DNA of 64,000 nucleotides from Allolobophora icterica (lineage: Eukaryota > Annelida > Clitellata > Crassiclitellata > Lumbricidae). The stretch lies in contig OY744617.1 of the NCBI GenBank assembly GCA_963556255.1, positions 26,073,871 to 26,137,870 of the forward strand, in the 5' to 3' direction. Within the stretch, counting starts at the first letter, position 1. Every line of letters begins with the position of its first letter. Positions 10,826 to 24,140 of this stretch are shown in pieces. Under the pieces are notes generated by a model. That model had not been told where the DNA came from and searched no databases. It saw nothing but the letters and a program-made list of their open reading frames with translations. Position numbers and translations under genes: made by a program.

Positions 10826-13219
10826 ATGTCGATGTCGATGATATATCCGATAACTGCTGGGTCTCCAGATGCCGCTTTCTCCGCCTCTCAGTGGCAGCCC
10901 TCCTGTGACAGCTCAACTGATTGCTACCCATGCCCTCAACGGCGTCCCTGTTTTCCGCCCCTAGGCGCATATAGGTACGACCCCTACTGCACTAGTCCCT
11001 GTAATCCTCCGGTGTGCTCACCCTGCCCACGGCCCATTTGCCCTAGGCCGTGTTCACCCTGCCCGCGACCAGTTTGCCCTCGGCCATGCTTACCCTGTCC
11101 TAGGCCGTGCTCGCCTTCCCCGCGGCCCCTATGCCCTAGACCATGCTCACCCTGCCCACGGCCCATATGCCCTCAGCCGTCCTCGCCCTGCCCGCGGCCC
11201 CTATGCCCTAGACCATGCTCACCCTGCCCACGGCCCATGTGCCCCCAGCAGTGCTACCCGCCTGCATGCTCTCCATGTGATCCGCCAGTATGCCCTCGGC
11301 CCTGCTCGCCGCGCCAGTACACACCTTGTGATCGGCCGGTGTGCCCTCGTCCGCGTTCACCGTGCCAGCCACCGGTGTTCTCGGTAAAGTGCTCACCGCC
11401 ACCTTGCTCGAATAGCTTGCCGTACTGCCCGTCCCCGGCGAAGGACTGCTGCTACACACGACCGAATCCGGCCTGCTCCGAAGTGCCCAACTGCTACGTT
11501 GACAGTCCTCAGGCAGTGACGTATCGATGTCGAGAAGACTGCGATCCGGAATACGACCTAAACAGATGCAAACCGCTCGTGAAGCCAGCTAGTCGAGAGA
11601 TTCCGGACAACTTCAAGTGTATACCCAACCTTCAGCAACAGTTCCTCATCAACCCTTGCTTGAGAAACGCGGCGGCAGCAACCGCCACGGCGGCGAATAT
11701 CTACGGCGGAAGGGGGTGTTCGCCTGAACCCCTTTGCGATAGGCCTACTTACGGTGGGAATCCGGCCGCAGGCTGCGGCGTCGTGAGACACGTTTCGCGC
11801 GGTGAAATCGGGAGGAACAGATGCGCGTTAGTCATGTTTTATTGTTCTCGTGACCTTCCTATAATACAGTGTGATTTGTTGTTAGGTGCAGTGGGGCTAG
11901 ACGTGTGGATAGAAGAAGGAGAGCGAGCAGTCCCTTAAGCCAACCTCGAGAGGCAGCCATGGCCCATGGGAATCGGTGTTATGGACTTTAATTTTCATAA
12001 CCTTGGCACATGAGGGCCAGTGGCTAATCATTCCCCGTGCCGCTTGATCTTCCCACCGACACCTCTGCCAGTATGCCCACATGGAGCGCATGTGGAACCC
12101 ATATTTCCATACGGGACCTATATATAGAGCCCATAGGGGTCCCACCTAATGTGCAGTCGATCATTTTATAACCGAGTTGTATACGGGTGCAAGTGAAGCA
12201 GAAAATATGAAACATCTTTCTGCCATGGAGGGGATTTGAACACCCGATCTGTAGGTTGACAGTACCGCACGCTAACCACTAGACTATTGCGCACACGTAG
12301 TAGCATAATCCAAGAACTTCTATAGCGCAACTGTGGCAACAATGATGTTCAAGCTGCGATTAATCCGTAAATGCCTTTTGTATGACAATGATGATGACAG
12401 ACTTGTATGTGTTTTTCTCAGACAGCCTACCACAAGTGATTTGGTTTTTGGTTGCTTTTCATATTCATATTCTTCCTGTTTTGTGCTAACAATGTGTGGT
12501 GAATTAAAGATTCGATGTTCGCTACTAAGCAAAGTGGGGTGCATATGCCGGACTAGCAAAATGGAGCAGAATGAATGAGAAACTATATTCCAGGTTGTGG
12601 ATATGGTCACAACCCAGACAAGGTCGTTCATTGGGACCACAGCGGGCCCGCAGTTGTGCCACTTGTATTAACTGATGGCCCACTATGGACACACTGGGTC
12701 CAGTGAACTTGGCCGTTAGTGCAATGAGAGGAAGTACCTCTTCTCGCCCTCGACGAATCGCAGCTTTAGTAAATCACTTGCGCCACTTATCCCAGTGACA
12801 CGCACTGCAACAGCGCATTACAGTGTCATCGAGAATAAGCTTAGATATAAAACGGGCGACCATTAATTAAGCAGAATTCTATCGTCACAGTTATCAAGTA
12901 AACATGCAAATACGAATGCAGAGCGATATGCAAGCTCGCGTATTTGATCAATTACAGATGCGCCGTATACTTCAGGAACTCTGCCGATAGAATTGCAGCA
13001 AAAATATTGGATACTTGAAATTAATTAACTGAAATTCTGTCCTCAGGAAATGGAATTATTGTCTGACTTAATTTGCTTTCTGTGTGCAGGACCCTTCGAC
13101 CGACTCCAGAACTTCAGCGCATTCTAGATTACAGGCGGCAAATCGAGGACGAATGGGAAGCATACGAGGAGTACTGCGAAAATCCCGATTGCGGTTATGA
13201 CTGCAATTGTCCTAGATGA
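10826..13219 (+). CDS. Cys-Pro-Arg-rich orphan protein, two exons
   Basis: Exon 1 is 10826-11826 and exon 2 is 13090-13219, giving 376 codons. The start is the first ATG after an in-frame TAG at 10802. Residues about 50-200 are tandem CSPCPRP(L/V/I)CPRPC units, followed by a Cys-rich, less repetitive region and a short Ala/Thr stretch (NPCLRNAAAATATAANIYGG). The donor GTTAGT at 11827 splits codon GC|G. Exon 2, after acceptor TGTGTGCAG, supplies an acidic helix and a C-terminus CENPDCGYDCNCPR. If unspliced, the frame would run to a stop at 11936 through unrelated sequence, which is less likely because exon 2 keeps the Cys/Asp style. AATAAA near 13623 may end the transcript. CxPC tails recall outer dense fibre and other disulfide-crosslinked structural proteins, but this is composition only; no family is assigned. 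Confidence 0.68.
12228..12300 (-). repeat. tRNA-derived SINE head (in intron)
   Basis: On the - strand: CAATAGTCTAGTGGTTAGCG as A-box region near 12298 and GGTGTTCAAATCCCC as B box near 12245. It belongs with the tRNA-headed SINE copies at 17815 and 44386. It lies in the intron of the Cys-Pro-rich gene. Confidence 0.55.
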
Positions 13220-13622
13220 CATCAGAGACCTGGCTTCTATTAAAAAACATCTGCTGTGCGACTCTGCCCCACCCCATCAGTAGATTACAATTTCACGCAT
13301 GTTCACTCTAACCTACATAGTCAACTGTCGGAAGTCGGCTATTACATCAGACTGCCGTAACAAATTTAAAAAAACAGACACATTACAAATTGTAAAAAAG
13401 CGAGGTAATCAATTGAAGTTTAACAAATTCCAAGCCTACTACCAGTAAAATGCACCCATTACTATAGTTTCATGTTGTGGACGATCATACATGTGTTAAA
13501 GGTGAAAGTAAGGTGAACGCAACAGTCGGAGTGACAATTCATTTCAAATTATGAAAAAATGTTGCAAACGTGTATTTAACATCGAATTTTATCTAAGTAT
13601 TTTTATAATGTTCAAGTGCAAA

Positions 13623-13628
13623 AATAAA
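13623..13628 (+). terminator. polyadenylation signal AATAAA
   Basis: AATAAA within GCAAAAATAAAGGCAAAACC, about 400 bases after the stop at 13219. It is the first canonical hexamer downstream of the Cys-Pro-rich gene in the + direction. Assignment is by position only. Confidence 0.4.
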
Positions 13629-13789
13629 GGCAAAACCTTGTCACTCTTAACTGTCTTTGTCTTTTATATGAAGATGATCGAAGAGGAATCCTTTAAGCTG
13701 GCCAACAGAGGCAGTCATAGGCTATGTATGAAATTAAGTGTTAGAGCGATCTTAGTTTTTATTAGCCCCAGCATTTGAGGGCGATGGCC

Positions 13790-15911
<2,122 letters not shown>

Positions 15912-16575
15912 TTGGCTGGGCATCCCCAGGCAGCTCGCTAAGATCGATCACGCCAGTCTTACCTCTCAGTGATCGCATATTATCTTTTCACCTCTGTCAG
16001 AGATCTTGCAATGACGTCATCTTAGATTCAGAACAGTAGGCCTACTCACCCTCTCTCCGCATATCTCGCAGCTGAGCCGTGCTTGCTACTTTCAGCTGCG
16101 ACAGATTCGCGTTTTTTCCCGCTCTCTTTCCCCAATCTGCTGCTACTCTCTCCAATGCGTTCATTAACAATCGGCTTGACTAAAGCTGTTCCCTCTATAT
16201 TTGGGCTTCCGCCTTCCCCTCATTCGATTGAATTGCCTCGAACCCGTACTGCTTTCCGCTGCGCGCTTGGTCGGGCGCATTCCTAAATTGGGCCATGTCT
16301 CCGAATACACGCGAGATGTCCTCCACCGCAGGTTACTACTCTCCCAATGCATTGTCTACCGGATAGTCTCCTTTGTCTGGCAATGTCAGCTAAATTGGCC
16401 GTGCTCCCTCCTATCTGCGCGGGCTTTTCTCTTGCGCCTCTGCTCCACCTGGTCACCGCTGTCTTCGCTCTGCCACCTCTGGTCACCTCTCGAGCTGTTC
16501 CTTTCGCACGCACCGCTACTATGCAGCAGCGCGCGTTATACGTGGTTGGACCCACAAGTTGGAATGGGCTTCCTC

Positions 16576-17659
16576 CAGTGGCGGCGCCACGATTTGAAAA
16601 GTAGTACCGCAAATTAGAGGGTCTGGGTAAAACTGTACGGCAAAATTATCTTTTTGCCGTAAAACCTTAAAAAGTGGTACGGCAAAAGCAGTCTTGTTGT
16701 CAAGACCTTAAACCAAGACCTTGAACCTCAAGACCAAGACCAAGACCTTGAACCTCAAGACCAAGACCAAGACCAAGACCTTGAACCTCAAGACCAAGAC
16801 CTTGAACCTCAAGACCGAGACCAAGACCCAAAAAAATCACAGTGGGGGGGTGGAAGAAAGTACGCTTGCGAACAGGGGGGAGGGGGTCCAATTTTCCCGG
16901 AATTTTGCGTACGTAATATATGGATGGCCCCTATCCAGACTTCTATTCCTTACTAAAAATTGTCCAGTCGGACTACTCGTTATTTTAATGAAAACATGAG
17001 TTTTTTTCTTTTATTCAAGTAAAACAACTCTAAATGGAGACTGCAGAGAATTCCGAATTCGTATATTTACAAAGTCCTTCATGCGAAATGTTATTCCAAA
17101 TGCCTGTTAAATTTTATAAAAACCAATTTGCTCAGAATTTTCTGACCAAGACGTGACCTGTGGGGCCTCATAAAAATTCTGCCATGTGAAAAAACACGGT
17201 CTACAAGTGCTGAAATTGCTAGCACACAAAGCAGCTTTTCAAGAACCGGATGTAAATGTACAAATTAATCATGAGTCTGTTTTGAAATCATTCCATAATT
17301 AAATAACCGGAAGTCAAAATAATTGTCCAAAACAACAGTGAAGCCTCATTCACACCGTGTAGGCCCTAAATACTAAAGCAATAACTATATGAGTAATTAT
17401 TGGATAAATTTTTTAAATTCTTGCCGTTTGTTAAAATTAATGACTGTTCATTTTGACAAAAGTCTTGGTCTTGGTCTTGCAAAACCAAGACCAAGACCTT
17501 GAACCTCAAGACCAAGACCAAGACCTTTGGTCTCAAGACCAAGACCAAGACCAAGACTTTTAAAAACGAACTCGAGTGCACTCGAGACCAAGACCTTGGT
17601 CTCGAGGACAACAAGACTGGGCAAAAGCTGCACAACAAACATAGGCGGCGCCGCCACTG
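16576..17659. mobile_element. hAT-type MITE, family A copy 1, split by a family B element
   Basis: Outer ends CAGTGGCGGCGCC / GGCGCCGCCACTG with exact 8-bp duplication GCTTCCTC (16568-16575 and 17660-17667), inserted in LINE copy 2. Without the inner element (16689-17619) and one duplication it is about 145 bp, matching the 148-bp copy at 45224-45371, with which it shares TTTGAAAAGTAGTACCGCAA-like sequence in opposite orientation. Confidence 0.92.
16689..17619. mobile_element. hAT-type element with CAAGAC repeats, family B copy 2
   Basis: Same 13-bp terminal inverted repeats CAGTCTTGTTGTC / GACAACAAGACTG as copy 1. Exact 8-bp duplication GGCAAAAG (16681-16688 and 17620-17627) lies inside a family A MITE. 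It carries an extra segment at about 16843-16935 (GGGGGTCCAATTTTCC ... ATGGATGGCCCC) absent from copy 1, which matches one end of the Harbinger-type element at 58297-58772. That makes a fourth nesting level. Confidence 0.93.
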
Positions 17660-17814
17660 GCTTCCTCCTGAGTTGCGGTCTCTTTCTCGAGACTCGTCTA
17701 CCGCTTTCTCTGCTCTAAAGATGATTCTCTTTCGCCGGGGTTGGGCTGGGAGCGCCTCTAAATAGTTGCCCGGAAGAGGTGCTATATAAATGCTTAGTTG
17801 CTTGATTGATAGCT

Positions 17815-17945
17815 GGCTTGACTAGTGTGTGCGCCCTGATCAGCAGAAATCTCGACACAATTCCTGCTCTGGCTCGGATTTGAATCCGCGACCTCTGTGC
17901 TGACAGTCCCGCAGGCTGACCTCTAGACCAGCTGGCACACACGGG
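17815..17945 (-). repeat. tRNA-derived SINE, family G (minus copy)
   Basis: On the - strand: GTGTGCCAGCTGGTCTAGAGG as A-box region near 17940, GGATTCAAATCCGAGCC as B-box region near 17880, then GAGATTTCTGCTGATCAGGG. The SINE body is cut short. It lies head to head with a + strand copy that starts about 17950. Confidence 0.6.
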
Positions 17946-17949
17946 AATG

Positions 17950-18170
17950 GTTATCAAGCTAGCTGGTACTGTCAACGGAGAGGTCGGGAGTTCAAACACC
18001 AGCCAGGGCAGAAATTTTTGTCGAGATTTCTGCCCAACATGCGCCCCCTAGCCATGAAAAATAATGACACGGTCGGTAGGATCGGAGAAGACTGCAGCCA
18101 TCGCGCCCTCATACGCCGAGTCTAGGAAAATGAAGTCGCTAACACTTCATACTCATACCATCAGGCTTGA
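17950..18170 (+). repeat. tRNA-derived SINE, family G (plus copy)
   Basis: CAAGCTAGCTGGTACTGTC and GGTCGGGAGTTCAAACACC (B box) are followed by the shared body CAGGGCAGAAATTTTTGTCG, GCGCCCCCTAGCC, and AGGAAAATGAAGTCGCTAAC / ACACTTCAT. The same body is at 44450-44625 and 57335-57515. Confidence 0.65.
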
Positions 18171-18519
18171 TCAAAGGAATCACCCCTCTTTGAAAAACGA
18201 GCAGGGTCGAGCCACAAGGTCGCTTATAATTAGAAAAACGTGCACATGCATTTCTTCCTCGTTGTGTGAAGAACATAACAATATAATAAGACATTAGGCC
18301 TAATCAGGACTATCGTATTTAACTCTATTAGTTGACGTCTTCCGAGTGTGCGGTATTTTGTAATCTGTAGTCTGTGAGGTTGCTATGGACGCGGTTGCCG
18401 CGTCGGTCAGTCAGTGCGATCTCTAAGGCAAGAATCGCCAGTCTAGTTGTTTAGTTGTTCCAGTTGCTTATCGAAATATCATAAACTTGTTTCTCGAACT
18501 CATTCTTTGGATCGGGAAA

Positions 18520-20804
18520 ATGCTATCCACAAGAAAGCCTTATTCATTTCCAAAATTCGAAGGGGACGACGACTTTGTCGGAATGCGAAGTTCGCAGGTG
18601 GGTCATATACGCTGCGATGACTTATCTCTACTCTAGAAATTCGTAACGATCGTTGAGTTTTGGCTCGTAGGGAACAGCATGTAGGAAAATGTGTGACATG
18701 GACAGGGGCGTCTATCCCCCCCAAATAATTGAAGCAACTTTCCCTTCCCTCCCTCCTCTTCCCCTTCATCCCGCCCTCCCCCCCCCCAGTAATGATGACA
18801 AATACACTGACTGTGACTGACAGACCCCCTAGTTTTTGGATGGAGCATTTGCTTCAAGGTTTCTATGGAGTAGACGCCGCTGGACATGGAGACGAATACT
18901 GGTTTATAAAAGTCGCGAATAATTTTGGTTATAGTAGTTAATCTGGTAGGCGATCCGTTAGGCTGATTAGCTTAATTTGGTAGGCGATCCGTTCTGCTGA
19001 GGTCCGAGGGGAAAGCTGAAGATTCACCTTAGACATCAGACGGTTATCCCAAAGGCAATGTCATATGTTGACGATTCATTCATTCGAAGATTTATATAGC
19101 GCCCCTTCAAGGGAGCTACTCAGAGGCGCTCCCGACACCAGCACGTTCAAGTAAGACAGTTTTAGATATGGTTTTTATTCACAGTCTCCATAACTTAACA
19201 TGCACCTCTCCAAGCAAGTGAACAAGCAGGCTTAAATTACCCCCATTTCTTGCATCTGCTCACTTAAAAATCAAATTACGAGACATTTATAAATCTGTGG
19301 CCTGCCAAAACCATTTCACAACCCTTTCAGATACTTCCACTGTGCAATTTCAAAGTGTCACTTCCTCTTGTTTTCATTACAACATAAACAGCAAGTGTCA
19401 TATTCCAAGCCAAATCACTTGGCTCAAAGAGATGATCCGTGGAACCGCCTGAGTTTGACGGGAACGCTGTCCAGTAGTCGCAAGGAGGCTGGATATTTTG
19501 ATCCACAAGCACCTGGTGACAGTCTGGACTTCGTCCTCAAGACCGAATACAACCAACACAGAGAATTCGACAAAGGCAAGAGTGAAACTGTACTGCAAAA
19601 GGAAACCCTTGGAAAACCTCACAAGTAAGATTCATTTGTATATGTATTAATATTGCAATAGTTAACACACGATTACGTAATACAAAATGTCATATATAAA
19701 TGCAATTTGCACATCGAAGCCAGGCAATGGGAAATATTATTAACCAAAAACAGAATGCAAGAGGTAAGTTTTCTGGTTAGAATGAACAATCTCAGTACAG
19801 GAATCATGACCATGAGGAAGTAGAGAGTTACAGATAATAATAATAAGATGATTTACATAGTGCCATAGCACAGACGAGGCTGAGGAAAAGGTCACTGTGG
19901 TGGTGGTACCAACAACTTTTAAATGAGTGCCAAGCAAAGGTAAGACTTGTACCAGGTATAACATACTTTCCAGCAGAATCTGATTAAAGACAGGATTGCC
20001 CTTTCTATTTATAACTATAGCAAAATGCAAACCAGCTTATTTAAACACTCTATGACACGTTGACATGCAGAAAGAATAATACCTCAAAGGGAATGTATCA
20101 CTGAACGTATTTCTTTCAGTCGTATTCTGAAGAACCGCACGTACCAAGTGCCACCCGCTAAGGCATCACTTGGTCATCCACTACGTGTGGTCGAGTCTCC
20201 TGAAAAGCGAAGTATTCACAGCGTAAAAAATGCCATAAGTAAGTATCTAACAGACAGGTACTTACTACTTACATGTTGCATATAAACATGTACCACACAC
20301 TCACACACATACATACCGGTATGTACACATCGACAATTTTACATACATGTATACCAGTACATACAATTTTCTTAAGTGTATACAGTGTCAAAGATCTAAG
20401 TTTTATGACATCAACTTCTAAGATCTTGTTTTTCCATGTCTATCGTGATTTAAGTTCCTCACTTTGTAGAGACACATGCACATCAGAACTCTGCTTTTTC
20501 AAAATTTATTACATTGGCCAGGGGCGTCTACACCATGGAAACCTTGGAGCAAATGCTCCATCCAAGAAATAGGGGGAAGATCTGTCAGTGTGTGCACCAT
20601 CATTAAGGGGAAGGGAATGGGAGGGGTAATGGAGAGGAGGGGAAGTTGCTCCAATGACTTCAGGGATAGACGCCCCTGACAGTGGCCACATACGAACCAG
20701 TATTGTTCACAGCATCTTTTGGTTTTACTGCAGCTGGTCACCACACGCAGACAACAAACTGTGGCTACACTCGAAAGCCGGACGGCGGCTTCTTCACTTC
20801 ATGA
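18520..20804 (+). CDS. CFAP276: CFAP276-like microtubule inner protein
   Basis: Four exons with agreeing phases: 18520-18597, 19392-19624, 20120-20238 and 20734-20804, giving 166 codons; the human protein is about the same size. Recognised from the pattern of conserved blocks: an N-terminal PYSFPKFEGDDDFVG, then YSKPNHLAQRDDPWNRLSLT with an adjacent YFDPQAPGDSLDF, then RSIHSVKNAI, and the C-terminal GYTRKPDGGFFTS. These correspond block for block to vertebrate CFAP276 (C1orf194), a small protein inside axonemal doublet microtubules. All donors are GTxxGT-like (GTGGGT, GTAAGA, GTAAGT) and acceptors are AG. Introns 1 and 3 carry related hAT MITEs. No signal peptide or membrane segment. Function in ciliary or sperm-tail doublets is taken from the family. 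Confidence 0.9.
18703..18882 (-). mobile_element. hAT-type MITE, family D copy 1
   Basis: Ends CAGGGGCGTCTATCC and GGAGTAGACGCCGCTG, exact 8-bp duplication GACATGGA (18695-18702 and 18883-18890). It shares TGGAGCATTTGCTTCAAGG with copies at 20519 and 55955 in inverse orientation. Inserted in intron 1 of the CFAP276-like gene. Confidence 0.9.
19090..19145 (-). repeat. LINE 3' tail remnant
   Basis: TTATATAGCGCCCCTTCAAG with the preceding ATTCATTCG target-like repeats and the following AGAGGCGCTCCCGACAC is the inverse of the 3' end of the LINE at 49333. In intron 1 of the CFAP276-like gene. Confidence 0.65.
20519..20678 (+). mobile_element. hAT-type MITE, family D copy 2
   Basis: CAGGGGCGTCTACACCATGG at the left and GGGATAGACGCCCCTG at the right. 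Flanks ACATTGGC (20511-20518) and ACAGTGGC (20679-20686) are an 8-bp duplication with one change. It lies in intron 3 of the CFAP276-like gene, 55 bases before exon 4. Confidence 0.87.
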
Positions 20805-22299
20805 GGCTTTCGTGGAGAAGTGCCTCTTGTCTGCTTCCAGACTCGTATGGTGTTAGCAACATTGTGAAAAATTGTGTGTGCACAAAGCAATAGCTGTCAG
20901 AACAAGAATTATGTTTACGAACTTTTTAGCACATACGTTTAGGTCTTGTTTACAATCGTTTTGTGATATTCATCTTATGCATGGAAAAGACATGAACTGG
21001 ATAATCATGTAGAAAGAAATGATGTACTTGTGGTTTCTGAGAGTTTCGGGTTTAGTTTACTGTCAGTATGGAAAGACATTTGAAGATTTTGTTCCACACT
21101 TACTTCCAGCTGTGGCCTCTGATGAACTCGATGCCCTCAGCGAATTCTTACTGAGCGCTGGAGCATTGTGGGACCCAATACCTAAGTAAGCTGGACTACA
21201 GTCACTACACTGCCCACAAGCTATAAACTCCACTACTTTTTGCCTAGTAGGCTCTGAGGACATTTTCTACCTCCCACTTCAGTGAGGAATCAAGTTGTGA
21301 GAAATCTGAGGTCAAGAAACTAAGAAAATAAAATTACTTTTTCTTTTTATGTGCTCGGCCATCGGCAATAGTGAAAGTCATGTCCCCAGCAGGGAGGAAT
21401 ATGACAGATGATATACTGAAATGGGCTGGTATGGTTGTGCACTTGTTGAGGCCACACCACCCAGTTGTAGCACTCCTCTTGTGATGTCTGTGCTGCTGAA
21501 ACACTGTTTCAGTCCGCATGATTGCACCTGTAAATTTATTTTGTGCCACTTCATGAGAAACTCAGAGGTACTCGAGACCCCTCCCAACACAAACCACAAT
21601 CGAATACAATTTTCAGGCACCTATTGAACAGAGCCAAAGATAGACCAAGCAGATGATCATGTCACAGGTTGCTAGGTAACTTAATCTAGAAAGATGGGCC
21701 AACCACAGCTAAGCTTCTGTGCATTGCTGTGGCAGTTGGGACTACAGGACAACCAGTATTTAGAGGAGGAACAGTATGTCAGATCCCATCTTCAGAAACT
21801 GAAAGCATTTCTTCCATAAAAGCCCCTCTTTCCATATTTTCTGCCACTTTGTTGCACATCTATGCAACGCAAGTCACTAGAAAGCATTTCTGTGAGTTGC
21901 CAAATGTGCATATTTGAGTTTAAAGCTCATCCATGGACTCCATGAGAATCACTTCTACATTTACCTCAGTGGCAGAAATTAAATGAACCCATCCTCAAGA
22001 TTTTACATACATGAGTCAACAAATCATTTCACCCAGGCCTTAGTAACCTATTACAAAAATAAACATTAATCAAAAGGCAGCAGAACTCTGTTTTGTGGTG
22101 GGAAGACAAGACAGTAAAAATCGGCCATGTATAAACATGTTACCAGTTCAATTCACACTTTATTACAAGTTTTTTCCATCTCTTACTTTAGAAAACTGTA
22201 GTTCTGCAAATAAGGAGATTTTATCAGAGAATAAATATGCCAGATATTACAAATTCTAAAAATAAAACCCACTAACACCCACTAACAACTACTTAACCA
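20805..22299. other. downstream of CFAP276-like gene, no further gene seen
   Basis: AATAAA hexamers occur near 21326 and 22057; either could end the transcript. No repeat with clear ends and no credible exon was recognised. Short open frames show no conserved pattern. Confidence 0.35.
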
Positions 22300-22611
22300 C
22301 AGAGGCGCGTTTTAAGTATAGGCACACTAGGCGCGCGCCTAGGGCCCCCAAATCTGGGAGGGCCCCAAATGAATGAAAATATTTTTTTCAATTATAAAAA
22401 AAAACATTTTAAATGTTGAATTATTTTAAATATAACCAATTTTCTATTTTCTTACAGTTTAGCATTCACATAAAAGTATATTATTACAATTTATAATTGT
22501 TTTGTTCATTTGGGCTAAAAATTCATGTTTGTGCAATTGTGCAAAATAACATCAAGTTCAGAAGAGCCCCCAAAAATGTTTGCGCCTAGGTTTCCTGTAA
22601 ACGCGTCTCTG
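22300..22611. mobile_element. hAT-type MITE, family J
   Basis: Inverted ends CAGAGGCGCGTTT / AAACGCGTCTCTG. Flanks CTTAACCA (22292-22299) and CTTAACTA (22612-22619) form an 8-bp duplication with one mismatch. The interior is A/T-rich with CTAGGCGCGCGCCTAG near the left end, a perfect palindrome. Non-coding. Confidence 0.8.
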
Positions 22612-22919
22612 CTTAACTAGTACCCGACTTTAGTTAAAAAACACCCATTTCTTTACATAATCACTTTAAAACTGACTTCATTTCATCGTCTAGCCATTCC
22701 AGTAGCTTTGGTATGATTACAATCGACCACATGCATTCGAAAAATTACCAACCATGTGAAAAACTATGGTTATGGTTGATGTTTTGTTTACATAAAAAGG
22801 ACACACAGTCAACCAACCTACAAACCCGGGTTCTTAAAGAGTATATGCATCACAGATAACACAGAACAAAAAACAGAAAATCGTTGATGTCATACAGATG
22901 CCAGCTAAAGTCAAAGTTT

Positions 22920-23160
22920 GACACCATCGTCAATTTGAGCATGCCATTGCACCGCCCATGATGAGCATGCCATTACACTGCCCATGATGCTAACCACACG
23001 TGACTCTCATGAATCACTTATTCAAACCAAACAAACAAGAACTAAATTTCATATAACAAAAACCCAGAAACCTGAGTCTGTGAATCAGCTTATTCAAACC
23101 AAAACAAACAAGAACTAAATTTCATTTAACAAAAACCCAGAAACTCGAGTCTAGTTTCTT
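22920..23160. repeat. two short tandem duplications
   Basis: GAGCATGCCATT(G/A)CAC(C/T)GCCCATGATG occurs twice at about 22938-22990. Then an about 75-bp unit, marked by TTATTCAAACCAAA(A)CAAAC and AACAAAAACCCAGAAAC, occurs twice at about 23029-23155. Not associated with an identifiable element. Confidence 0.7.
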
Positions 23161-23839
23161 CACATGAACAGTCTCTGAACACCCAATGCACATTCAATTG
23201 TGTTCATCCTCTATGTTTACTTGTGGTTTTTCATTTATGCATGCTGTTTGTGTATTGCCTAGTGTTCTCGATGTTTATTCTGTTGCTTGTTTATGTTTAC
23301 TACACTTGTGGTTTTGAGCTACTGTGATTTGTATTTTGGAATTCATCCTAGTACCATACAACCCCAGTACCACAGACATTTTTGGAACCCTCCATGCTGT
23401 AGAAACAGTGTCCACAATACATCATGGTGTACAGATGTTGGGTTTCTTTAGTAGAAAATTCAGAAACCGGAAGACTAACATGACCTTCGAATTTGAACAC
23501 AGCGCTTGAGCAGTGATTTAAACAACTACTTTGCACAGTGTACCACTTTAACTAGCACTTTAAAACTGCTACAAGAGGTTCAACTATGAACACAAACTAC
23601 CATGCTATACATAATGATTGTACTAATACAAACTTTGATTGCATCATGTGATGATATCATGATCACTGCTATCTAGTTTCAAGGTGTCCACAACAAATCA
23701 CCCAAGTCCCTGTACCTTCTACCAGAGAGGCATGGTTGCCAAGGGGCCAATGCACCAATGGCGCTGCTTTATTATATTAAGATTTATCAAGTGCAAGTTA
23801 ATATAACTAACTACACCGCAAATGCACTAGTAGCAGATT

Positions 23840-24140
23840 GGCTTAGTCAGTTGACGTGAGCAAGCAAGTCTTTACTTTCTTCCCCAAGCTTGTTATAGGT
23901 TCCGGAACACGGAGTTCAACGGGCAGCGCATTCCAAACCATTGGTCCGGATGCACCGAATGTTCTTTTATGCATCACAGTAGCCTTTCCCGACCACACTA
24001 GGTCATAGCTCTTTCACCCCAATTCAAACAAACTCCCTAGGAATAACTTCCTGATCATCATCTGGACAAAGCAGAAACTGCAATTCAATATTTTAATAAT
24101 ACTGGCATTCTCTTCATATTTATATAGCACCGCTATTTAA
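23840..24140 (-). pseudogene. LINE 3'-end fragment
   Basis: The - strand reads RTFGASGPMVWNALPVELR from about 23975 to 23915, the conserved tail of CR1/L2-type LINE ORF2 proteins (compare APMTWNGLPTKLR in the intact copy at 49333). A TATATAGCACCGCT-like tail lies in the same neighbourhood (about 24120). A different subfamily from the intact copy. Confidence 0.6.

Larger units (their letters stand above)
15912..17800 (+). pseudogene. broken LINE (CR1/L2-like) copy 2, 5'-truncated
   Basis: Starts at a WLGIPRQLAKID-like segment, which corresponds to the middle of the intact ORF at 49333-51483. It continues with AARLVGRIPKLGHVSEYTRDVLH near 16260-16330 (written here only as a marker: AARLVGRIPKLGHVS) and WNGLPP at 16560. 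It is interrupted by elements at 16576-17659, and resumes at 17668 with ELRSLSRDSS... ending GWAGSASK. A tail GGAAGAGGTGCTATATAAATG is present near 17772. Frameshifts and stops are common; not functional. Confidence 0.85.
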
